A stretch of 64,000 nt of DNA from Gemmatimonas phototrophica (lineage in GTDB: Bacteria > Gemmatimonadota > Gemmatimonadetes > Gemmatimonadales > Gemmatimonadaceae), in NCBI RefSeq assembly GCF_000695095.2, contig NZ_CP011454.1, forward strand, positions 2,666,001 through 2,730,000, written 5' to 3'. The notes beneath the pieces were generated by a model, which was not told where the DNA came from, made no database searches, and worked only from the letters and a program-made list of their open reading frames with translations. Of the stretch, positions 58,195-64,000 are shown piece after piece; the stretch's first letter is position 1; every line of letters begins with the position of its first letter. The position numbers were made by a program, and so were the translations under genes.

Positions 58195-59886
58195 ATGCCT
58201 CGTTTCCGCACTGCTCTCGCCGTCCCGCTCGTGTTGTTTGCGGCGGCGTGCCAATCCGCCGACCGTACGGCAGATGGCGATACCACCGGCCTGAATACCG
58301 ACCCGGTCCCGGCCGAAGCGCTGGCGGCCATCGATACCGCCACGCTCATGCAGCACGTGCGCGTGCTGGCCGCCGACAGCCTCCTCGGACGGCAGCCTGG
58401 CACCGTGGGCGAGGAACGGACCGCGGCGTATCTCGAAGGGCAATTCAAGGCGTTGGGGCTGGCGCCGGGCAACCCCGACGGCAGCTATGTACAGAAAGTG
58501 CCGCTCGTGGGGATCACTGTGACCAACGCCCCCACACTTACCTTTGCCAAGGACGGCGTCACCCGTTCGCTCGCCTGGCGCAACGACTATGTGGCCTGGA
58601 CCAAGCATGTCGCCCCCTCCGCGTCACTGGATACATCAGAACTGGTGTTCGTGGGCTACGGCACCGAAGCGCCCGAATTCCAGTGGGATGACTTCAAAGG
58701 CATGGACCTGAGCGGCAAAACGCTGGTCATGCTGGTCAACGATCCGCCGTTGGCCGATACCTCGCGCTTCGGCGGCGCGCGCATGACCTATTATGGCCGC
58801 TGGACATACAAGTACGAACAGGGCATGAAGCACAAGGCGGCCGGTGTGCTGCTGATCCACGAGACCGGTCCGGCGGGCTATCCGTTTACTGTGGTGCAGG
58901 GCAAGACCGCGGAGCAGTTCGATCTGGTGGCACCGGACAAGAACTTGTCGCGCGCCGCCGTGGAAGGGTGGATTACCACGGAGCAGGCCAAGGCGCTGTT
59001 CACCATGGCGGGACAGAATTTCGACGCCCTCAAGGCCAAGGCCATGACGCCGGAGTTCGAACCGGTACAACTCGGTGTCACCGCCAGTGTCACCCTCAAA
59101 AACGCGTTGCGTGAAGTGGACTCGCGCAACTTGGTCGCGAAGATCGACGGGAGTGATCCCGCGCTGCGCGATGAGTACGTCGTGTACACCGCGCATTGGG
59201 ATCACTTTGGCATTGGGGAGAAGGTCAAAGGCGACTCCATCTACAACGGCGCTGCCGACAATGCCACCGGCACGGCCGGGCTGCTGACGCTGGCCAAGGC
59301 CTACATGGCCATGCCGACGCGCCCCAAACGCTCGGTGCTCTTTCTGGCCGTGACGGCCGAAGAACAGGGGCTGTTGGGCGCGGCCTACTACGCCATGGTA
59401 CCACTGTACCCACTCAAGAAGACCGTCGCGAACATCAACATGGATATGCTGAGCCTCTGGGGCCCAACGAGCGACCTCACGGTCATCGGACTCGGCAATT
59501 CTGAACTTGATGATTACGCGCAGGCGATTGCCGCGCAGCAGAAGCGCACACTGCGCCCCGATGCCGAGCCGGAAAAGGGGTTCTATTATCGGTCCGATCA
59601 TTTCAACTTCGCCAAGCAGGGAGTCCCGGCGTTCTATGCGGAACCGGGTATTGACGTGATTGGCAAACCGGCCGGCTATGGGCGCAGCAAGCGGGATGAA
59701 TACACCGCCAACGACTATCACGCCCCGCAGGATGAGATCAAGCCGGACTGGGATCTCACCGGCGCCGTGCAGGATCTGCAGCTCTTCCTGTCGTTGGGCT
59801 ATCGCGTGGGGAACGCGTCACGCTTTCCCGAGTGGCGGGTGGGGAATGAATTCCGGGCGGCGCGGGACGCCATGCTGAAGCCCTGA
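58195..59886 (+). CDS. M28-family metallopeptidase, lipoprotein
   Basis: A 563-residue protein with a lipoprotein signal (VPLVLFAAACQ, lipidated Cys18 or nearby). The M28 core is in the second half: the first zinc ligands in AHWDHFG, the bridging Asp in GAADNATGTA, catalytic Glu in TAEEQGLLG, Asp in NMDM and His in the final YHAPQDE region. A PA-like insert of ~200 residues precedes it. It is an aminopeptidase or carboxypeptidase acting outside the cytoplasm. An ATG at 58147 is in frame, but the one at 58195 gives the signal. It is followed by a strong terminator. Confidence 0.92.
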   Translation: MPRFRTALAVPLVLFAAACQSADRTADGDTTGLNTDPVPAEALAAIDTATLMQHVRVLAADSLLGRQPGTVGEERTAAYLEGQFKALGLAPGNPDGSYVQKVPLVGITVTNAPTLTFAKDGVTRSLAWRNDYVAWTKHVAPSASLDTSELVFVGYGTEAPEFQWDDFKGMDLSGKTLVMLVNDPPLADTSRFGGARMTYYGRWTYKYEQGMKHKAAGVLLIHETGPAGYPFTVVQGKTAEQFDLVAPDKNLSRAAVEGWITTEQAKALFTMAGQNFDALKAKAMTPEFEPVQLGVTASVTLKNALREVDSRNLVAKIDGSDPALRDEYVVYTAHWDHFGIGEKVKGDSIYNGAADNATGTAGLLTLAKAYMAMPTRPKRSVLFLAVTAEEQGLLGAAYYAMVPLYPLKKTVANINMDMLSLWGPTSDLTVIGLGNSELDDYAQAIAAQQKRTLRPDAEPEKGFYYRSDHFNFAKQGVPAFYAEPGIDVIGKPAGYGRSKRDEYTANDYHAPQDEIKPDWDLTGAVQDLQLFLSLGYRVGNASRFPEWRVGNEFRAARDAMLKP

Positions 59887-59923
59887 CGCGCCCCCGAGCG
59901 TGTTGGTCAGCTCGCAAGAAACA

Positions 59924-59959
59924 AACGCGGGCCTCCTCGATATTGAGGAGGCCCGCGTT
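59924..59959. terminator. bidirectional terminator, perfect 15-bp stem
   Basis: AACGCGGGCCTCCTC pairs with GAGGAGGCCCGCGTT around GATATT. It serves the M28 gene on the + strand and tRNA-Lys on the - strand, 16 bases from the tRNA 3' end. Confidence 0.88.
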
Positions 59960-59975
59960 GTGTATACCGATGCAG

Positions 59976-60048
59976 TGACCGGGGTGGGGATCGAACCCAC
60001 GACCTACGGATTAAAAGTCCGCTGCTCTACCGACTGAGCTACCCGGTC
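59976..60048 (-). tRNA. tRNA-Lys (TTT)
   Basis: A 73-base cloverleaf on the minus strand. The acceptor GACCGGG pairs with CCCGGTC, the anticodon loop CTTTTAA gives anticodon TTT, and the T-loop is TTCGATC. The discriminator is A and CCA is not encoded. Confidence 0.96.
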
Positions 60049-60081
60049 ATCCAGCGGCGGTGCCGCCAGAACAACACAGGA

Positions 60082-60110
60082 AGAATCATCGGTTTGCAGG
60101 GCACGGTCAA
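60082..60110 (-). promoter_or_regulatory. promoter of tRNA-Lys
   Basis: On the minus strand TTGACC (60110-60105), 17 bases, then GATTCT (60087-60082). It lies about 34 bases upstream of the tRNA. Confidence 0.6.
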
Positions 60111-60142
60111 CTGCAGATCGGCCATTTATTGCAGCATGTGGC

Positions 60143-60793
60143 TTAGTGGCTGGCCGTCATGGCGGCGACCGTGGCCGAACCGGCACCAGCCGGTGTTTCC
60201 ACCACGAACGTCACGCGACGATTGAGCTCTGCCCCTTCCGCGCCAGCCTGGGCGTTGGGTCGGACCAGCCGCGTCTTGCCGTAGCCCACCGTGCGCAGCT
60301 GCGCACCATCGATTCCCTTGGACACCAGATAATCCCGCACCGCATTTGCCCGTTCGCGGGACAGCCGCAGGTTGTACGCCTGGCTGCCGGCCGGGTCGGC
60401 GAAGCCTTCGATAGTGATCGTCGCGCCCTTGTAATGAGCGTTGGCCACCTGGGCAAACTTCTCGAGCGCCGCCTGATCCTGCTGACGAACAGCGGCATCA
60501 TCGAAGCCGAAATGGACCGGCATCGCGAACTTCACCTGATCTTCCATGGCCGTGATCCGGGCACCGAATTCGTTGCGGAGTGTGCCAAGGTCGTTGCGGA
60601 GCGCGTTCAAGTCGGTGCGCAGGCCATTCACGTCCGTGCGCAGCGCGGCATCGCCGCCTTCACGCGCCGTCCGCTCCGACTCGAGCGCCACCCGCTGCTC
60701 GTCCAATCCCTTCCGAACGAATCCTTTGGTGGCACACGCGCTCAGCGTGGTGGCTGTCAGCGCCGCAAGCGCGACATACTGAAACTTTCGCAT
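60143..60793 (-). CDS. OmpA-family lipoprotein with coiled coil (Pal-like)
   Basis: A 216-residue protein with lipobox LSAC (Cys20). A heptad-like region of repeated LRTDL/LRNDL words at about 50-80 predicts a trimeric or dimeric coiled coil. The OmpA/MotB domain at about 95-205 has VHFGFDDAAV, IEGFADPAGSQAYNLRLSRERANAVRDYL and NRRVTFVVE, which bind peptidoglycan. It links the outer membrane to the cell wall, although no Tol genes are nearby. The ATG at 60793 has GAGGAAG seven bases upstream; earlier in-frame starts lack it. Confidence 0.9.
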   Translation of the reverse strand: MRKFQYVALAALTATTLSACATKGFVRKGLDEQRVALESERTAREGGDAALRTDVNGLRTDLNALRNDLGTLRNEFGARITAMEDQVKFAMPVHFGFDDAAVRQQDQAALEKFAQVANAHYKGATITIEGFADPAGSQAYNLRLSRERANAVRDYLVSKGIDGAQLRTVGYGKTRLVRPNAQAGAEGAELNRRVTFVVETPAGAGSATVAAMTASH

Positions 60794-60969
60794 GGGTGTC
60801 TTCCTCACGTTCATGGTGATGTCGAAATCATCCTGTGACGGGTTCGGCACACCGAGAGGTGCGAACCACACAAGAAACATCACCAGAACCACCCCCGCCG
60901 CGCCGTGACTGATATCACGAGTGAGAATCACCTCGTGACCGGCAACACACGATCGAGGTTACCCGTTCT

Positions 60970-61821
60970 TCACGGCTGAGCCTTGGCCAGCCATTCACCG
61001 CCGTCCACCACGAAGATGCCACCGGTAATCCAGTCACCCGCCGGTGACGCGAGAAACGCCACCATGTTCGCCACATCGCGTGGCGATCCCCACCGTCCCA
61101 ACGGAATACCTTTGCGGGCGTACTCGGCCATTCTTTCTTCGGCCGCTGCAAACAGATCGGGCACACCGCTGTCTGCAGGAGGCGTGAAGGCCTTGCGCAC
61201 CCCCTCGGTAGGAATGGGGCCCGGCGCAATGGCATTCACACGAATACGCTGCGGGGCCCACTCCACGGCGAGCGTTTTGGTGAGGGCATCCACCCCCGCC
61301 TTGGCGGCGGTGGCATGCGCCATGAGTGGCCATCCGCGGTAGTGCAGCGTCATGCTCGTGCTAACGATTCGTCCACCGCCCTGTTTGGCCATGATGGGAT
61401 ACACCGCCTGCGAGCAATAGAACGTGCCGTAGAGATCGATCTCCACGACGGCCTTCCAGGCATTGGGCGAGAGCGTCGCACTCGGGGCGTAGAAGTTTCC
61501 GGCGGCGTTGTTCACCAGCAGATCAATGCGGCCGTGTGTCTCCGCGACGTCGGTGATCACCTGCTTCACCCGCTCGGGATCGCGCACATCGAGTTGCACG
61601 ACACTGGCCTTGTATCCGCGCGCCGTGATGCTCGCCAGCGCCGCCTCGAGATGCTCGGGCTTTCGACTGGCAATCACCACATGCGCGCCAAGCTCGGCCA
61701 GCAACTCCGAGATTCCAAGCCCAATGCCTGTCCCGCCACCAGTCACCAGGGCGACCTGTCCATCAAGCAACCCGGGGCGAAAGACCTGCGCGTGCGCCGG
61801 CGTGGTGGTGCTGTCAGTCAT
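60970..61821 (-). CDS. short-chain dehydrogenase, 2,4-dienoyl-CoA reductase-like
   Basis: A 283-residue protein with a Rossmann fold. TGGGTGIGLGISELL (near 27) binds NADP(H), NNAAGNF (near 105) is typical of dienoyl-/enoyl-CoA reductases, and APGPIPTEG follows the active-site helix. The usual YxxxK Tyr is absent (ATAAK); in 2,4-dienoyl-CoA reductases the functional Tyr lies about 13-15 residues before the Lys, and LHYRGWP provides such a Tyr here. It is a role in fatty-acid breakdown by inference. Its start overlaps the rnhB stop by eight bases. Confidence 0.85.
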   Translation of the reverse strand: MTDSTTTPAHAQVFRPGLLDGQVALVTGGGTGIGLGISELLAELGAHVVIASRKPEHLEAALASITARGYKASVVQLDVRDPERVKQVITDVAETHGRIDLLVNNAAGNFYAPSATLSPNAWKAVVEIDLYGTFYCSQAVYPIMAKQGGGRIVSTSMTLHYRGWPLMAHATAAKAGVDALTKTLAVEWAPQRIRVNAIAPGPIPTEGVRKAFTPPADSGVPDLFAAAEERMAEYARKGIPLGRWGSPRDVANMVAFLASPAGDWITGGIFVVDGGEWLAKAQP

Positions 61822-62473
61822 GAGAGGAGTCCGGTGAAATGGCGTCGAGTGCCAATGAAACCTGCGTATCGAGACAAAAGCTCTGACGATGATGCGGCGT
61901 GAGGCCGTATTCCGCGAGCGCCTGCCGATGAAAGGCTGTGCCGTAGCCGCTGTTCCGCTCCCACGCGAAATGCGGATAGCGCAGGGCCAGCGATGTCATC
62001 AGGCGGTCGCGCGTGACTTTGGCAATGATGCTGGCGCAGGCGATGGCGTAGCACTTGGCGTCGCCCTTCACCACGGCCGTGTGGTCCACCCCGAGGGTGC
62101 GCAACGGCTTGCCGTCCACGAGCACGTGGTCTGGTGCAGCGCCGAGGCGTGTCGGAATACGCTGCAGCGCCCGTCGCATCGCCAGCACGGTGGCGTGGTA
62201 GATGTTGATGCGATCCACCTCGCGGGCGCTGGCCGCGCCGAGGGCAATGACGAGCGCCTGTTCCCGAATGCGGGCGGCGAGCACCACGCGCGTGGCGTGG
62301 TCGAGCTGCTTGGAATCATTGACGCCGGCAATGGCCCGACGATCGTGCGGCATGATCACCGCACATGCGACAACGGGGCCCGCTAAGGGGCCCCGTCCCA
62401 CTTCATCAACACCGGCCAGCAGAGGACCATGCTGCTCTCGCAGCGTGCGCTCGATGGGGCTCCAGCGAGCCAC
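61814..62473 (-). CDS. rnhB: ribonuclease HII
   Basis: RNase HII removes ribonucleotides from DNA-RNA hybrids. The catalytic carboxylates are in GVDEVGRGPLAGPV (near residue 22), VDGK(P) near 113 and in the following SIIAKVTRD. The length of 219 is normal. The start is a GTG. The gene order rplS-rnhB is widespread, and the genes are 30 bases apart. The stop overlaps the SDR gene by eight bases. Confidence 0.95.
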   Translation of the reverse strand: MARWSPIERTLREQHGPLLAGVDEVGRGPLAGPVVACAVIMPHDRRAIAGVNDSKQLDHATRVVLAARIREQALVIALGAASAREVDRINIYHATVLAMRRALQRIPTRLGAAPDHVLVDGKPLRTLGVDHTAVVKGDAKCYAIACASIIAKVTRDRLMTSLALRYPHFAWERNSGYGTAFHRQALAEYGLTPHHRQSFCLDTQVSLALDAISPDSSHD

Positions 62474-62503
62474 AGCAGGCGACTCTGACCAGCGCGCCCG
62501 CGC

Positions 62504-62860
62504 TTACTTCGCGGGGCGGATGACCTTGCGTTCCTTGATGCGGGCGGCCTTGCCCGTCACGTTGCGCAGGTAGTACAGCTTGGCACGGCGTACCACGCCA
62601 CGACGGACCACAACGATTTCGGCCAGCATCGGGCTGTGCACCGGGAAGATGCGCTCCACACCAACGCCGTTGGAAATCTTGCGCACCGTGAACGTTTCGC
62701 TCACACCAGCGCCACGACGGGCGATGCAAATGCCTTCGAACGCCTGCACGCGCTCCTTGTCGCCTTCCTTCACGCGCACATTCACACGCACGGTGTCACC
62801 GGCGCGGAACGGAGCGACTTCCTTCATCCACTCTTTCTGGGTTTCGATAAACGGATGCAT
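62504..62860 (-). CDS. rplS: 50S ribosomal protein L19
   Basis: A 118-residue protein at the 30S-50S interface. The family motifs [26 protein letters not shown] and the basic C-terminus ([21 protein letters not shown]) are intact. The ATG at 62860 is chosen because it begins [11 protein letters not shown], with a CGGAG ribosome site nine bases upstream. The frame is open another 38 codons, giving an unlikely Arg-rich extension. trmD, rimM and rpsP, which normally precede rplS, are absent here. Confidence 0.96.
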   Translation of the reverse strand: MHPFIETQKEWMKEVAPFRAGDTVRVNVRVKEGDKERVQAFEGICIARRGAGVSETFTVRKISNGVGVERIFPVHSPMLAEIVVVRRGVVRRAKLYYLRNVTGKAARIKERKVIRPAK

Positions 62861-63141
62861 CGTTCGGAACTCCGGGGCCGCAAAACTGGCCCGGTTCAAG
62901 GTGCTGCGGATCCGGCGCCCCACCGCGCCAGTACTGCGGGCGCGAACCGGGAAATTGCCGGTGCGAGAGGCCATGACGCGGACACGAAAGCGAAGTCTTT
63001 CGGCCGGAATCGACGTGGCATCGCCGCCAGACCGACGCCGCGAGACCGTTGCCGGCCCGCGCGGAGGTGCTGGGACTGTTGCTGGGTGGAACAGGGTGTA
63101 TCAGCTGTCCCCGAATCGGGGAGAGCTTTGGAACATAGCCA

Positions 63142-63170
63142 GACCGGCCCGGGGATGGTAGGGGCCGGTC
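63142..63170. promoter_or_regulatory. 9-bp hairpin GACCGGCCC/GGGCCGGTC between divergent genes
   Basis: The stem (63142-63150 with 63162-63170) has an 11-base loop and no T run. Its position 60 bases before the peptidase gene suggests an operator or transcript structure rather than an operon end. Confidence 0.3.
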
Positions 63171-63220
63171 ATGGTTCAGGAATGGCCACCGTCGCCGGTT
63201 CGCTCAGCCCATGTGCGTGA

Positions 63221-63226
63221 TAGACT
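63221..63226 (+). promoter_or_regulatory. TAGACT -10-like box six bases before the peptidase ATG
   Basis: Six bases separate TAGACT from the ATG at 63233, which would place the transcription start on the start codon. No obvious -35. Confidence 0.25.
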
Positions 63227-63232
63227 CCTGAC

Positions 63233-64000
63233 ATGAACATGCCGCAATATCCCATTTCCCGGAAAGCCCCTCAGGCCGACAGCTACCATGGGGTCACCGT
63301 CGCCGACCCCTACCGTTGGCTGGAAGACGACCGCTCCGACGAGACGGCGGCCTGGGTTGAGGCCCAGAATCGGGTCACGTTCGACTACCTGCACCAGCTC
63401 CCCTACCGGGAGGCTCTGCAGGCCCGAATGACCGCCCTCGTGAACTACCCCCGGCAATCGCCCCCCGAACAGAAGGGCCCCTGGCTGCTCTTTGCCCGTA
63501 ATGATGGGCTGCAAAACCAGGCGGTGTACTTCCTGCAGCACGGGGAACAGGGTGAGCCGGTGGTGCTCCTCGACCCCAATGCCCTGTCCGAAGACGGGAC
63601 CACCCGGGTGGCCGGGCTGACCTTCGACCGGCTGGGGCGCTACATCGCCTATATGGTGAGCCATGCGGGCTCCGATTGGCAGCAGATCCGGGTGCTGGAT
63701 CTGGCCACCCGCGAGACCCTCCCCGACGTGGTGGATTGGGTGAAGGTGTCCGCCATCGCCTGGCATGGGAACGGCTTCTACTACAGCCGCTACCCGGAGC
63801 CTGGCGCCGACGAGGGCGCCTATTCCGCCCGCAACGACGACCATCAGGTGTTTTTCCACGCCCTCGGCACGCCGCAGTCGGCAGACCGTCTGGTGTACCA
63901 CGACCCGGAGAATCTCCAGCGCTTCCACATTGTGGGCACGACGGAAGACGAGCGGTTTGCCGTGCTGTCCATCAGTGATCGTGGCAAAGGGAAGGACGGT
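63233..64000 (+). CDS. prolyl oligopeptidase (S9A), N-terminal part; continues beyond window
   Basis: The first 256 residues of a protein open to the window edge. The N-terminus ADSYHGVTVADPYRWLED and the beta-propeller repeats (DWQQIRVLDLATRETLPDVV, GFYYSRYPEPG) are characteristic of S9A prolyl oligopeptidases; the catalytic Ser-Asp-His hydrolase domain lies past the edge. It cleaves short peptides after Pro. No signal peptide is visible, so it is probably cytoplasmic. The ATG lies six bases after a -10-like box. Confidence 0.93.
   Translation, partial: MNMPQYPISRKAPQADSYHGVTVADPYRWLEDDRSDETAAWVEAQNRVTFDYLHQLPYREALQARMTALVNYPRQSPPEQKGPWLLFARNDGLQNQAVYFLQHGEQGEPVVLLDPNALSEDGTTRVAGLTFDRLGRYIAYMVSHAGSDWQQIRVLDLATRETLPDVVDWVKVSAIAWHGNGFYYSRYPEPGADEGAYSARNDDHQVFFHALGTPQSADRLVYHDPENLQRFHIVGTTEDERFAVLSISDRGKGKDG

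Larger units (their letters stand above)
62861..63232. other. divergent non-coding region rplS/prolyl oligopeptidase
   Basis: 372 bases without a credible gene. The half next to rplS could carry an L19 leader, but I saw no match to a known leader structure. A 9-bp GC-rich hairpin is at 63142-63170. Confidence 0.6.

Noticed and set aside
58117-58608. N-terminal extension of the MscS-like protein
   Set aside because: It is antisense to the divergent M28 gene, and the signal peptide begins at 58116.
62861-62974. Arg-rich N-terminal extension of L19
   Set aside because: The standard L19 N-terminus begins at the ATG at 62860 with its own ribosome site.

Overview
This is a GC-rich chromosomal segment of a Gram-negative bacterium. 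It encodes TonB-dependent outer-membrane receptors with carboxypeptidase-regulatory N-terminal domains, many lipoproteins, EnvC- and MltD-type cell-wall enzymes, a MsbA-like exporter and an OmpA-family lipoprotein. The number of secreted M16, M28, P1 and beta-lactamase-fold hydrolases, the Gly-rich TonB/propeller pair and the TAnnTT-type boxes close to start codons suggest Gemmatimonadota (Gemmatimonas-like). That placement is inferred from gene content and was not tested. I saw no rRNA, CRISPR array, insertion sequence or prophage. Almost every gene looks intact and chromosomal.

Layout. 1-8769: a truncated serine hydrolase, then a tight nine-gene unit on the + strand. It holds a ROK kinase, a PfkB-like kinase, a STAS/HATPase protein, a STAS-like/winged-helix protein, a small protein, a PLP-fold protein that has lost its Schiff-base lysine, and ftsE-ftsX-envC. 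8861-15021: endonuclease IV, a ZnuD-like TonB receptor, a matrixin-type lipoprotein and pckA. 15101-20496: a Gly-rich propeller protein translationally coupled to a 1256-residue receptor. 20757-28725: an HD phosphohydrolase, a PP2C cluster, an ABC exporter and uvrA. 28817-32231: tRNA-Asn and four type IV pilus minor-pilin genes. 32299-43795: hydrolases, a MOSC protein, a permease, an M16 peptidase pair, a rhodanese lipoprotein, purEK and ackA. 43949-47711: a terminator, a SAM-II riboswitch, metY and a metX-hom fusion. 47848-53227: a P1 peptidase, holB, moaC and two lytic transglycosylases. 53319-58116: a hypothetical gene and a MscS/histidine kinase/response regulator operon. 58195-64000: an M28 peptidase, tRNA-Lys, an OmpA lipoprotein, an SDR, rnhB, rplS and the start of a prolyl oligopeptidase.

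How the genes fit together. The metY/metX-hom unit contains the route from aspartate semialdehyde to homocysteine under one SAM-sensing leader. FtsEX-EnvC sits downstream of what looks like an anti-sigma/STAS signalling module and could link an unknown signal to septal wall cleavage. The mechanosensitive channel is translationally chained to a two-component system.

The most unusual DNA features are two very large imperfect palindromes, each filling a gap between convergent genes; hairpins that enclose start codons; and a repeated pattern of -10-like boxes placed so that transcription would begin at or near the start codon (leaderless mRNAs).
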